From Arthrobacter sp. PM3 (GTDB lineage: Bacteria > Actinomycetota > Actinomycetes > Actinomycetales > Micrococcaceae), in contig NZ_CP022314.1 in the NCBI RefSeq assembly GCF_003352915.1, forward strand, positions 2,896,679-2,950,896: DNA of 54,218 nucleotides, written 5' to 3'. The notes beneath the pieces are model-generated. The model was not told the origin of the DNA. It saw nothing but the letters and a program-made list of their open reading frames with translations, and ran no database searches. The translations under genes were made by a program, and so were the position numbers. Shown piece after piece: positions 43,232-50,868 of the stretch; the first letter of the stretch is position 1, and every line of letters begins with the position of its first letter.

Positions 43232-43581
43232 AGCTTGGCGAGGAGGCCGGCGACGTCGTCCAGCGCACCGGGGGCCAGGGAGAAGTAGGCCCAGGTGCCG
43301 CGCTTTTCCCGGTGCAGCAGTCCCGCTTCAACCAGGATCTTCAGGTGGTGGGATACCGTGGGCTGGCTCAGGTCCAGTGGGTCGGTCAGGTCGCACACGC
43401 AGGTGGCCCCGGTGGATGAGGCCTTGATGATGGAGAGCAGCCTCAGCCGGTTCGGGTCGGCCAGTGCTTTGAACACCAGGGCGTGGTGCTTCGCTTCCTC
43501 CGCGCCCAGGGCAGGCTGGCCTGCCGGTCCACAGCAGGCGTCATCCGTGGCGGGTTGGGCGAGGACGGGCAGCAGGTTCAT
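43228..43581 (-). CDS. arsR: ArsR-type arsenic-responsive repressor
   Basis: 117 residues from ATG 43581. Winged helix-turn-helix: FKALADPNRLRLLSIIKASS, SQPTVSHHLKILVEAGLLHR. Metal-binding Cys61 and Cys63 in ATCVCDL lie at the start of the recognition region as in classic As(III) sensors, and a CC pair (16-17) sits in the N terminus as in the Corynebacterium ArsR site. It would bind DNA without arsenite and release it with arsenite. It lies downstream of the aquaporin gene with a perfect palindrome in the 30-bp gap, and its stop overlaps an acetyltransferase remnant. Confidence 0.9.
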   Translation of the reverse strand: MNLLPVLAQPATDDACCGPAGQPALGAEEAKHHALVFKALADPNRLRLLSIIKASSTGATCVCDLTDPLDLSQPTVSHHLKILVEAGLLHREKRGTWAYFSLAPGALDDVAGLLAKL

Positions 43582-43597
43582 GTACCCATTATGCGCC

Positions 43598-43609
43598 AAT
43601 ATCGATATT
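43598..43609. promoter_or_regulatory. ArsR operator candidate
   Basis: AATATCGATATT, a perfect 12-bp palindrome within TTGATGAATATCGATATTGG on the minus strand, 17 bp before arsR and 3 bp from the aquaporin stop. AT-rich palindromes of this kind are typical ArsR sites, suggesting an internal promoter for arsR. Confidence 0.7.
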
Positions 43610-43611
43610 CA

Positions 43612-44409
43612 TCAATGTAGGGTCGGAGGCGCGGCAGGTGCCCGTCCTCCCGCCGGCACAGCTTCGGTCTGGGAAATGGCCTTTCCGGCTTCATGGGGAA
43701 GGATGACGTCATTTGCGGCGCGGCCCGCCGAGGGAAGCAGGAGGGTGAGGAGGCCCAGTCCGACGGCCCCGCCGATGAGCTGGGCGAGAACGAAGCCGGG
43801 CACGGAGCCCGGTGCGATGCCCGCGGCGGTGTCGGTGAAGATGCGCCCGATCGTCACGGCCGGGTTGGCGAAGGACGTCGAGGAGGTAAACCAGTATGCG
43901 GCCCCGATGTAGGCGCCCACGGCGGGCGCGGCCAGGGTGCCCCGCCGTGTCGCCGCGAGAGTGAAGATCAGCAGGATGAGTCCGGCGGTCGCGACGACTT
44001 CACCGAGCAGGTGGCCGTCGGTGGCGCGGGGCGTGGCGGAGATGGAGGTGCCCACCTCGAACATGGCATTGGCGATGATGCTGCCGCTGATGGCCCCTGC
44101 GGTCTGCGCCGCCGCGTATGCGCCGAGCTCCGGCAGGGTCAACCCGGTGCCGCTGCGCCGCCCCAAGGCCCAGTCGACGAGCGAGACCACCGGGTTGAAG
44201 TGCGCGCCGCCCAGGGGCCCGAAGATGAGGATCAGCACGGTGAGTCCGAGCGCGGTCGCGGTGCTGTTCTGCAGTAGCTGCAGCCCGGCGTCGCTGGGGG
44301 AGAGTTGCTGCGCAGCGATTCCGGAGCCGACGACGATCATCACGAGAAGGCTGGTGCCGAGCAGTTCGGCGACGGCGCGGCGCCACAGCGCCGGCTGGTT
44401 GGAAGTCAT
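43612..44409 (-). CDS. Aquaporin (MIP family), AqpS-like
   Basis: 265 residues, six membrane helices with the two half-helices carrying HFNPVVS (NPV instead of NPA) and FANPAVT (NPA). The C-terminal 40 residues are Pro/Ala-rich. MIP channels inside ars clusters (AqpS of Sinorhizobium) let As(III) leave the cell after arsenate reduction. That role fits here because no ArsB or Acr3 pump is present. It is divergent from the ArsR-ArsC fusion gene with 45 bp between, which contain an inverted repeat, and is followed by arsR. Confidence 0.87.
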   Translation of the reverse strand: MTSNQPALWRRAVAELLGTSLLVMIVVGSGIAAQQLSPSDAGLQLLQNSTATALGLTVLILIFGPLGGAHFNPVVSLVDWALGRRSGTGLTLPELGAYAAAQTAGAISGSIIANAMFEVGTSISATPRATDGHLLGEVVATAGLILLIFTLAATRRGTLAAPAVGAYIGAAYWFTSSTSFANPAVTIGRIFTDTAAGIAPGSVPGFVLAQLIGGAVGLGLLTLLLPSAGRAANDVILPHEAGKAISQTEAVPAGGRAPAAPPTLH

Positions 44410-44434
44410 GGCACCAGCTTGACCGAGAAAATTA

Positions 44435-44467
44435 ACTCAGTCAAAATTGAATCAATGAACACTGAGT
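44435..44467. promoter_or_regulatory. Inverted repeat between aquaporin and arsR-arsC fusion genes
   Basis: ACTCAGT (44435-44441) and ACTGAGT (44461-44467) face each other, with TCAAAATTGA (44441-44450) between. It covers the start codon of the fusion gene. Probable binding region of the fusion's own ArsR domain. Confidence 0.45.
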
Positions 44468-45129
44468 CAGCTGATGCTTTCAAGGCGCGGGTTGCCAAGC
44501 ACGCGGCCCTGGCCGATCCTGCACGGCTGCGCATCGTCGACCTGCTGACCCTGGGTGACTTGTCGCCCACGGAACTGCAGGCCGAACTGGGCATGCCCTC
44601 AAACCTGCTGTCCCATCACCTGCGGACCTTGGAGTCCGCGGGCCTGACCACCCGGCACCGCTCCGAAGCCGACCGGCGCCGCAGCTACGTCCGGCTGGCC
44701 GCCGGCGCGACCGAGGGGCTCGTTCCCGGCGTCGAACATGGCGTCGGCCGGATTCTGTTCGTTTGCACGCGGAACAGCGCCCGGTCCCAACTGGCCGCGG
44801 CGCTCTGGGGGCAGGTCAGCGACATCCCCTCGGTGTCGGCAGGAACGCACCCGGCCGAGCGCATCGCCGAGGGGGCGCTCAATGTCGCCCGACGGCACGG
44901 ACTGGACCTGGCCGACCGCCGTCCCCGCGGCCTGAACGAGGTCGGCGGCGACTGGGGCTTCGTCGTGACCGTGTGCGACAACGCCCACGAGGAACTCACC
45001 AATCCCGGCGACGTCCACTGGTCCGTGCCCGATCCCCTCCGGCTCAACACCGACGAAGCCTTCGAGAACGCCTTCACCGACATCTCCCACCGCATCAACG
45101 ACCTCGCGCCCCGGCTGCACGCCGCCTGA
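44455..45129 (+). CDS. ArsR-ArsC fusion: ArsR-like HTH joined to LMW-phosphatase-type arsenate reductase
   Basis: 224 residues. Residues about 10-85 are an ArsR winged helix (LADPARLRIVDLLTLGDLSP, MPSNLLSHHLRTLESAGL) without the CxC metal site. From about 98 a low-molecular-weight phosphatase domain follows with P-loop VCTRNSARSQ (C104, R110). The later NPGDVHWSVPDPLR holds the acid Asp. Such fusions occur in actinobacteria; the regulator may sense through the phosphatase-like domain, or the protein may reduce arsenate. ATG 44455 sits inside the shared promoter region. Divergent from the aquaporin gene. Confidence 0.88.
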   Translation: MNTESADAFKARVAKHAALADPARLRIVDLLTLGDLSPTELQAELGMPSNLLSHHLRTLESAGLTTRHRSEADRRRSYVRLAAGATEGLVPGVEHGVGRILFVCTRNSARSQLAAALWGQVSDIPSVSAGTHPAERIAEGALNVARRHGLDLADRRPRGLNEVGGDWGFVVTVCDNAHEELTNPGDVHWSVPDPLRLNTDEAFENAFTDISHRINDLAPRLHAA

Positions 45130-45178
45130 CCCCGGGATCCCCTCCCGGGCACGAGGCACGCCGGGGCGCAAGCCATAT

Positions 45179-45194
45179 ATTGACAATTATCAAT
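45179..45194. promoter_or_regulatory. ArsR-type operator candidate upstream of arsC
   Basis: ATTGACAATTATCAAT has arms ATTGA/TCAAT with one imperfect inner pair, 122 bp before arsC. Another AT-rich half (ATCAGCATCAATATT) follows at about 45218-45232. The gap from 45130 to 45315 holds no gene, so this is probably the promoter of the arsC transcript. Confidence 0.65.
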
Positions 45195-45315
45195 GAATCG
45201 TCCGATACTCCATACATCGATCAGCATCAATATTTGCGTGGCGATGCAGGACGCGGACGCTTCCACCGAACCAGACCGTTTCACCCGTCCCCTAACTAAC
45301 TCCAGGAGAAAACCA

Positions 45316-45738
45316 GTGAGCACCGAAGCCGCCAAGAAGCCTTCCGTCCTGTTCGTCTGTATCCACAATGCGGGCCGCTCCCAGATGGCCGCCGCCTTCC
45401 TTACCACCCTCGGCAAGGGCCAGATCGAGGTCCGCTCTGCCGGGTCCCAGCCCGCCGACAAGATCAACCCGGCCGCCGTCGAGGCCATGGCCGAGCTGGG
45501 CATCGACATGTCCGCCGAGATCCCCAAGGTCCTGACCACCGAGGCCGTGAAGGAGTCCGACGTGGTGATCACCATGGGCTGCGGCGACGAGTGCCCGTAC
45601 TTCCCGGGCAAGCGCTACGAGGACTGGGTCCTGAAGGACCCTGCAGGCAAGGGCGTGGAGTCCGTCCGGCCGATCCGGGACCAGATCAAGACCCGGATCG
45701 AGGGCCTGATCGAATCCCTCGTCCCGGCCGCCAAGTAG
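45316..45738 (+). CDS. arsC: Arsenate reductase, LMW-phosphatase fold
   Basis: 140 residues from GTG 45316, behind CAGGAGAA; an in-frame ATG 123 bp upstream is rejected because it lies over the operator region. P-loop [13 protein letters not shown] (C15, R21); a second Cys region [20 protein letters not shown] (C89, C93) supplies the resolving cysteine. It reduces arsenate to arsenite with mycothiol/mycoredoxin or thioredoxin. GKGVESVRPIRDQI contains the loop usual in the family. A 22-codon cysteine-rich frame starts 36 bp downstream. Confidence 0.92.
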   Translation: MSTEAAKKPSVLFVCIHNAGRSQMAAAFLTTLGKGQIEVRSAGSQPADKINPAAVEAMAELGIDMSAEIPKVLTTEAVKESDVVITMGCGDECPYFPGKRYEDWVLKDPAGKGVESVRPIRDQIKTRIEGLIESLVPAAK

Positions 45739-45774
45739 CATGCCCAACACCCGGACGGGGAGGAGGTGAGCTGA

Positions 45775-45843
45775 ATGAGGACAGGATGCTGCGGCGACGG
45801 CTGCTGCGATGGCGATCAGGACTGTGACCAGGACTGCTGCTGA
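45775..45843 (+). CDS. Cysteine-rich 22-residue peptide in the ars operon
   Basis: A complete small frame, ATG 45775 to TGA 45841-45843. AGGAGGTGA (45761-45769) is a near-perfect anti-16S match five bases before the ATG, the best ribosome site in the window. Seven of 22 residues are Cys (positions 5, 6, 10, 11, 17, 21, 22), as two CC pairs split by GDG, one single Cys and a terminal CC. Asp is six of the remaining residues, with Gly and Gln; there is almost no hydrophobic residue. It resembles a tiny metallothionein-like metal or As(III) binder, or a leader peptide sensing Cys/thiol state. It lies between arsC and the flavoprotein gene on the same strand. Not known to me. Confidence 0.7.
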   Translation: MRTGCCGDGCCDGDQDCDQDCC

Positions 45844-45923
45844 ACCTCCGTCTGCCGGATCCCGAATAGATCCGGCAGGCACCCCACACCCGACACCACC
45901 AAATGATGAGAAAAGAGGACAGC

Positions 45924-47309
45924 ATGGACGCACCAAAGACCGTTCCGGTTGCCGTGATCGGCGCCGGACCCGTAGGCCTGGCCGCCGCAGCCCACCTGAT
46001 CGAACGCGGCCTCGAACCGCTGATCCTCGAAGCCGGCCCGACGGCGGGCGCCGCCATCGAGCAGTGGCGCCACATCCGGCTGTTCTCGCCCTGGAGGTTC
46101 AACCTCGACGCCGCCGCCGTGCGGCTCCTCGAGGCGTCCGGCTGGGAATCTCCCCGCCCGACCGCCCTGCCCTATGGGGGCGAACTCATCGACAAATACC
46201 TCGCACCCCTGGCCGCCCTGCCTGAGATCGCCTCCCGGCTACAGACCGGCGCCCGGGTCGTCGCCGTCACCCGGCAGGGCATGGACAGGACCCACAGCCG
46301 GGACCGCGGCACCACACCCTTCGTGGTCCGGGTCGAACGCGCCGACGGCGAGGTTAGGGAGTACCAGGCCGCCGCTGTCATCGACGCGTCCGGCACTTGG
46401 TCCACCCGCAACCCGCTCGGAACCTCCGGCTTGCCCGCGGTTGGCGAAGACGCCGCCGCTGCCCACATTTCATCGCCGCTGCCGGACGTCCTGGGCCGGG
46501 ACCGCGAAGCGTTTGCAGGGCACACCGCCGTCGTGATCGGTGCGGGCCATTCCGCCGCCAACACCCTGATCAACCTGTCGGAGCTCGCCGCCCAGACGCC
46601 CGGGACAAAGATTGTGTGGGCGATCCGCGGCGCTTCCGCGGCCAAGGTCTACGGGGGAGGCGACGCCGACGGCCTCGCCGCGCGCGGCCAGCTCGGCAGC
46701 CGGCTCCGCGCCCTGGTCGAATCCGGCACCGTGGAACTGCACACCGGCTTCGGGATCGCCTCCCTCGCCACGGCCGACGGCGCCGTCACCCTGACCGCCA
46801 CCAACAGCCGGACCCTGAAGGCCGACGTCGTGGTCCCGGCCACCGGCTTCCGCCCCGATCTGGACATCCTCCGGGAACTTCGGCTCGAACTGGACCCCGC
46901 CGTGGAAGCCCCGCGTGAGCTCGGCCCGCTGATCGACCCCGAATTCCACTCCTGCGGCACCGTCGAGCCCCACGGCGCCAGGATGCTGGCCCACCCGGAA
47001 CAGGACTTCTACATCGTCGGCATGAAGTCCTACGGCCGGGCCCCCACCTTCCTGCTCGCCACCGGCTACGAGCAGGTCCGCTCCGTCGCGGCCGCCCTGG
47101 CCGGGGACCGCGAGGCCGCCGACACCGTCCAGCTCGACCTTCCCGAAACCGGCGTCTGCTCCTCGGACATCGGCACCAGCTGCGACGTCCCCGCAGCCGT
47201 ACCCGCAGGGTTTGTCGTCGAAACCGCCGGCGGCTGCTGCGGAGCACCCGAACCCGTCCTCGTCGGATTCCCCACCGGACTGGCCCACGGTCGCTCCGGC
47301 GAAAACTGA
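45924..47309 (+). CDS. FAD-dependent monooxygenase/oxidoreductase of ars operons (ArsO-like)
   Basis: 461 residues from ATG 45924 with AAGAGGA ahead; an in-frame ATG 21 bp upstream would leave that site inside the gene. FAD motif VIGAGPVGLAAAAHL (about 10-24), a second dinucleotide motif VVIGAGHSAANTL (about 205) for NADPH, and ATGFRPDLDIL. This is the layout of flavin monooxygenase-like proteins found in actinobacterial arsenic clusters. The C-terminal 40 residues hold VCSSDIGTSCDVP and GGCCGAPEP with several cysteines, possible arsenic contacts. Substrate unproven; oxidation or reduction of an arsenical is inferred from position. Confidence 0.78.
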   Translation: MDAPKTVPVAVIGAGPVGLAAAAHLIERGLEPLILEAGPTAGAAIEQWRHIRLFSPWRFNLDAAAVRLLEASGWESPRPTALPYGGELIDKYLAPLAALPEIASRLQTGARVVAVTRQGMDRTHSRDRGTTPFVVRVERADGEVREYQAAAVIDASGTWSTRNPLGTSGLPAVGEDAAAAHISSPLPDVLGRDREAFAGHTAVVIGAGHSAANTLINLSELAAQTPGTKIVWAIRGASAAKVYGGGDADGLAARGQLGSRLRALVESGTVELHTGFGIASLATADGAVTLTATNSRTLKADVVVPATGFRPDLDILRELRLELDPAVEAPRELGPLIDPEFHSCGTVEPHGARMLAHPEQDFYIVGMKSYGRAPTFLLATGYEQVRSVAAALAGDREAADTVQLDLPETGVCSSDIGTSCDVPAAVPAGFVVETAGGCCGAPEPVLVGFPTGLAHGRSGEN

Positions 47310-47353
47310 CCACTGTCCCTTGCTGCGTCCACTGAACACACTGGAGAGCCGAC

Positions 47354-48028
47354 ATGACTGACCACCACGAACACCGGGGCCTGCAGGACAACACCGAACT
47401 CCTGCACCGGATCAGCGCGCGCCTGGCAGACCGGTTCGCCGGGGTGTTCGCGGCGGAGACGGTCGAACGCTACGTCTTCGAGTCCTACACGGCCCTGGCC
47501 CGGACGGCGAAGATCACCACGCACCTGCCATCCACCACCGAGCACTTCGCCGGCGACCGTCTTAATGCCCTGGTCAAATCTAAGGACGCCGTCGCGTCCG
47601 AGGTCCCCGAAGTGCTGTTTGTCTGCGTGCAGAACGCCGGCCGGTCCCAGATGGCCGCGGCCCCACTCACCGTCGAGGCCAAAGGCAGGATCCACGTCCG
47701 GTCCGCCGGCTCCCTGCCGGCTGCCGAGCTGGACCCGGCCGTCGTCGCTGCGATGTCCGAAATGGGCCTCGACCTGACCAAGGACTACCCCAAGCCCTTG
47801 ACCGACGACGTCGTGCGCGCCTCCGACGTCGTGATCACGATGGGCTGCGGCGACTCCTGCCCCATCTACCCCGGCAAACGCTACGAGGACTGGGAACTGG
47901 CCGACCCGGCCGGTCTGCCCGTCGCGGCCGTGCGGATCATCCGCGACGAGATCCACGACCGGGTCAAGGCGCTGGCTTCATCATTGCTCCATGACCCCAG
48001 CTCAGAAAAGGAAGAATCAAGCGCATGA
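47354..48028 (+). CDS. arsC: Arsenate reductase with N-terminal three-helix domain
   Basis: 224 residues. The first 80 residues form a helical domain ([34 protein letters not shown]) found before ArsC in mycobacteria and corynebacteria. From about 86 an LMW-phosphatase domain with P-loop [13 protein letters not shown] (C91, R97) and [20 protein letters not shown] follows. Likely a mycothiol-dependent arsenate reductase. [12 protein letters not shown] has a Pro where neighbours have Leu. It starts 45 bp after the flavoprotein gene and its stop overlaps the next start. Confidence 0.9.
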   Translation: MTDHHEHRGLQDNTELLHRISARLADRFAGVFAAETVERYVFESYTALARTAKITTHLPSTTEHFAGDRLNALVKSKDAVASEVPEVLFVCVQNAGRSQMAAAPLTVEAKGRIHVRSAGSLPAAELDPAVVAAMSEMGLDLTKDYPKPLTDDVVRASDVVITMGCGDSCPIYPGKRYEDWELADPAGLPVAAVRIIRDEIHDRVKALASSLLHDPSSEKEESSA

Positions 48029-48447
48029 CCGAGACCACGACAACGCCTGGCGTCCTGTTCGTCTGCAGCAAGAACGGCGGAAAATCCCAGCTCGCCGCCG
48101 GCCTCATGAACCAGCTCGCCGGCGGAGACGTCACCGTCTACTCGGCAGGGACCAAACCCGGGACATCCCTGAACCCGCAGGCCGTGGAATCCCTGGCCGA
48201 ACTTGGCATCGACATCACCGGCGAACACCCCAAGCCCGTATCCGGGGAGGTGCTCGACGCCGTCGACGTGGTAGTGGTGCTGGGCACTGAAGCGAAACTC
48301 GAATCCCGCGGGGGCGCCCGCTTCGAGGTGTGGGAAACGGACGAGCCCTCCGAGCGCGGCATTGAAGGCATGGAGCGGATGCGCCTGGTCCGGGACGACA
48401 TCAAAGCCCGGGTCCAGAAGCTCCACACGGAGCTCACCGGGCACTAA
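48025..48447 (+). CDS. LMW-phosphatase-fold protein with CX5K active site
   Basis: 140 residues, coupled to the upstream arsC by ATGA. The P-loop reads [14 protein letters not shown]14 followed after five residues by K20, not the Arg that binds phosphate or arsenate in almost all the family. The second Cys region is absent ([20 protein letters not shown]). The fold is complete and the gene is intact. It may be a weak or specialised arsenate-thiol transferase or a binding protein. Last intact gene of the ars transcript. Confidence 0.82.
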   Translation: MTETTTTPGVLFVCSKNGGKSQLAAGLMNQLAGGDVTVYSAGTKPGTSLNPQAVESLAELGIDITGEHPKPVSGEVLDAVDVVVVLGTEAKLESRGGARFEVWETDEPSERGIEGMERMRLVRDDIKARVQKLHTELTGH

Positions 48448-48449
48448 GC

Positions 48450-48590
48450 ATGCCGGCCCCAGCGGTATCCCGGGCACTGGCCGCGGTCCGGCCCATCAGC
48501 GCCGACACCGGCTGGGACCCGGCGCTGGTCACCGGGGCATTCTCCGCCGGGCTCGTGGTGTCCGCCGGGGCTGGAATCGCGGTTTTCTAG
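48450..48590 (+). pseudogene. MFS transporter N-terminal remnant
   Basis: 46 residues from ATG 48450, right after the ars operon. SADTGWDPALVTGAFSAGLV followed by VSAGAGIAVF looks like the first helices of an MFS carrier, and the frame ends in TAG where repeat R2 copy D begins. A transporter gene, possibly for arsenicals, was probably cut off here by the repeat or the event that brought it. Confidence 0.6.
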
Positions 48591-48690
48591 AGTTTCCAGT
48601 ATTTGCAAGGCCTGGAATGCAGTTCGATTCCCACCTCGGGCACGTGTTCTCCCTGTTCAGGGGCTTGGTGCCTCTGAGTGTGCACATAGC
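48591..48690 (+). repeat. Dispersed repeat R2, copy D, with tRNA-Leu-like 3' end
   Basis: AGTTTCCAGTATTTGCAAGG, CTGGAATGCA and core TTCGATTCCCACCTCGGGC (48623-48641, followed by AC), then GTGTTCTCCCTGTTCAGGGG. The order of segments agrees with copies A and B. It abuts the end of the MFS remnant. Confidence 0.7.
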
Positions 48691-49015
48691 TCCATTCCGG
48701 GTCGGACGTTCCACGCTCTCGGCGGTTGTGGTGGGACCGGGCTTTGGCCGGAGCGGCGCCGCCAGCGACGGGCATGGCGGCGGTATCGATGGAGGATGGG
48801 TCGAGCTTGAGCGTTGTGAGCGGATATCCCGCAGCATGGCTCAGGACGAATACGCTCCTCGTAGTCATCCAGGGCGACGCTTCCGGCGTCGATAATGTCC
48901 CTTAGCTGGGCTGCAGCGGAAACCGTAGGCAGGGCGGCCCACTTTTGGTATTCGTCTGGCCGAGTTGCCTTGCTAAACTGCCCCCGACGGTTCGTTGAGC
49001 CGGAAGGAGACCCGG
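48691..49015. other. Intergenic stretch upstream of ppk2
   Basis: No complete gene. A minus-strand stretch reads QKWAALPTVSAAAQLRDIID then AGSVALDDYEERI (about 48850-48950) and looks protein-like, possibly a gene fragment; I do not recognise it. CTTGCTAAACTGCC (48969-48982) may include a -10 for ppk2. Confidence 0.4.
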
Positions 49016-49951
49016 ATGTCGCAGGGAAGCGCGCCGTGGACGCCACGGGACCAGTGGTGGGTTAGGGACAACCTGCGGGAGGCCATCGACCATCTCGTGG
49101 AGCTCGGTTACTCGGTGCGCGGGGGACAGGGCGAGGACCCGGAACTGATCGATCCCGGCGGTTCGGCCGTGGAGACGTGGCGTGAGGGCTATCCCTACGA
49201 GGAACGGATGTCCCGCGAGGACTACGAGCTGGAGAAATACCGGCTGCAGGTTGAGCTGCTGAAGTTCCAGTACTGGGGCCAGGACCGGGAACTCCGGAAC
49301 GTGATCGTTTTCGAGGGTCGGGATGCCGCCGGCAAGGGCGGAACGATCAAACGCTTCACCGAACACTTGAATCCCCGCTCGGCCCGTGCCGTTGCGCTGG
49401 CCAAACCCTCCGACCGTGAACAGGGCCAGTGGTATTTCCAGCGCTACATCCAGCACCTGCCCTCGGCAGGGGAGATCGTGATGTTCGATCGCTCCTGGTA
49501 CAACCGGGCGAATGTCGAGCGGGTCATGGGTTTCTGTTCGGACCAGGACTACGAGACCTTTATGGTTCAGGCGCCGCTCTTCGAGAGGATGCTGGTGGAC
49601 TCCGGTATCCACCTCACTAAGTTCTGGTTTTCGGTGACCCGCCACGAACAGCGCACCCGCTTCGCCATCCGGCAGATCGACCCCGTGCGGCGCTGGAAGC
49701 TCTCGCCGATGGACCTGGCTTCCCTGGATCGGTGGGAGGCGTACACAGCGGCCAAGGAAGAGACGTTTCTGCGCACCGATACGGACCATGCACCATGGAT
49801 GACTATCAAGTCCAACGACAAGAAGCGGGGGCGAATCAACGCCATGCGCTTCTTCCTCAACCAGTTCGACTACGAGGATAAGGACACCTCGGTGGTCCAC
49901 GACGCCGACCCGCTCATCGTGCGGCGTGGGCGCGAGGCCGCTGGCGACTGA
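49016..49951 (+). CDS. ppk2: Polyphosphate kinase 2
   Basis: 311 residues from ATG 49016, with GAAGGAGA five bases before it. Walker A EGRDAAGKGGTIKRF (101-110), Walker B VMFDRSWYNRANVERV (D158), lid region WYNRANVERVMGF. Full length for class I PPK2, which moves phosphate between polyphosphate and nucleoside di/triphosphates. The N-terminal 60 residues form the usual extension. It stands alone between repeat R2 copy D and a convergent ZIP-like gene; no functional link with neighbours is visible. Confidence 0.93.
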   Translation: MSQGSAPWTPRDQWWVRDNLREAIDHLVELGYSVRGGQGEDPELIDPGGSAVETWREGYPYEERMSREDYELEKYRLQVELLKFQYWGQDRELRNVIVFEGRDAAGKGGTIKRFTEHLNPRSARAVALAKPSDREQGQWYFQRYIQHLPSAGEIVMFDRSWYNRANVERVMGFCSDQDYETFMVQAPLFERMLVDSGIHLTKFWFSVTRHEQRTRFAIRQIDPVRRWKLSPMDLASLDRWEAYTAAKEETFLRTDTDHAPWMTIKSNDKKRGRINAMRFFLNQFDYEDKDTSVVHDADPLIVRRGREAAGD

Positions 49952-50004
49952 GCCAGGCGGATATTCGCGGCAAGCCGGACAGCGTTTCCCCGGGCTTCCC
50001 GGCC

Positions 50005-50724
50005 TCAGTGCCCGCCGAGGATCTCCACGAGTGCGAACGAGAGGCCGAAGCCGACGGCGATCGCGATGCCGGCGGCGGCGCCGGCATCGCGGGTCCCCTC
50101 CGGCACCATGCGGACCGTCACGTTAGTCAGGATGCCGCCGCCGGCGAAGGCCAGCGCGAAGGCCACGACCTCGGGCCGGGCTGCCCCCAGCAGCACCATG
50201 AAGACGGCAACCGACGCGGCGCATAAGAACGCCATGGCCAGCCAGGCAAACAGGACATGGCGGGTGGTCATGCCTGATTCGCGCAACGGTCCGGTGTCGG
50301 CCATGGCCTCGGGCACGCCGCAGAGGAAGACGGCGGCAAGCACCGCGGCACTGATGCCGGAGCCGCTCAGCAGCGCCCCTGTGATGACAACACCTTCGGC
50401 GACCACGGACAGCCCGATCACAAGGAATCTCGGCTCGTGGACGACAGGCGCGGTCAGCCGCCGGCCGCGCACGGCACCGGTCACAACCCACGCCGTCGCT
50501 ACGGCCCCGCCGATCAGTCCCACCCCGACATAACCGCTTCCGCCGGCCAGCCTGCCGGCCTCGGAGACGAGCTTGTAGGCGACGGCCGAAAGCAGGGCGC
50601 CGGCGCCGAAACCGGTCAGGATGCCGAGCAGGACGCTGTTGCCGACGCGCCACCGCAGGGCGAGCAGTCCACCCAGGAAATACGAGGACCCGGCAAGCAT
50701 CCCCCAGCCAAATGCCTGCAGCAT
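50005..50724 (-). CDS. ZIP family metal transporter-like protein lacking the usual histidines
   Basis: 239 residues, about seven to eight membrane segments. The architecture follows ZIP permeases, with FGAGALLSAVAYKLV in helix 2. The metal motifs are changed: helix 4 has VVAEGVVITGALL where HNxPEG is usual, and helix 5 has FLCGVPEAMADTG where HExPEG is usual, so both His are replaced while Glu remains. This may be a non-transporting relative or one with another substrate. The His/Asp-rich loop between helices 3 and 4 is short and without His. Start ATG 50724; a hairpin lies 19-41 bp upstream. Confidence 0.75.
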   Translation of the reverse strand: MLQAFGWGMLAGSSYFLGGLLALRWRVGNSVLLGILTGFGAGALLSAVAYKLVSEAGRLAGGSGYVGVGLIGGAVATAWVVTGAVRGRRLTAPVVHEPRFLVIGLSVVAEGVVITGALLSGSGISAAVLAAVFLCGVPEAMADTGPLRESGMTTRHVLFAWLAMAFLCAASVAVFMVLLGAARPEVVAFALAFAGGGILTNVTVRMVPEGTRDAGAAAGIAIAVGFGLSFALVEILGGH

Positions 50725-50742
50725 TGGCGGCCCCTTTCGGCT

Positions 50743-50765
50743 TAGGCGCTAAAGCACCGCGCCTA
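50743..50765. repeat. Inverted repeat in the leader of the ZIP-like gene
   Basis: TAGGCGC and GCGCCTA pair across TAAAGCACC. It lies in the 144-bp gap upstream of the ZIP-like gene and could be an operator or a leader hairpin. No known riboswitch pattern is recognised. Confidence 0.4.
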
Positions 50766-50868
50766 GGCATCATCCCGAACGGCCGGGGGAAATGGCAAGG
50801 GCCGCGAGGCGCCACGGGATGGACGATGTGCTCCGGCCCCGCGGGAAGGGGGCCGAGCATCGTTCCCG

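Noticed and set aside
45193..45315. N-terminal extension of arsC from an upstream in-frame ATG
   Set aside because: The extension covers the ArsR-type operator region and is not ArsC-like, while GTG 45316 has CAGGAGAA ahead and gives the normal family start.
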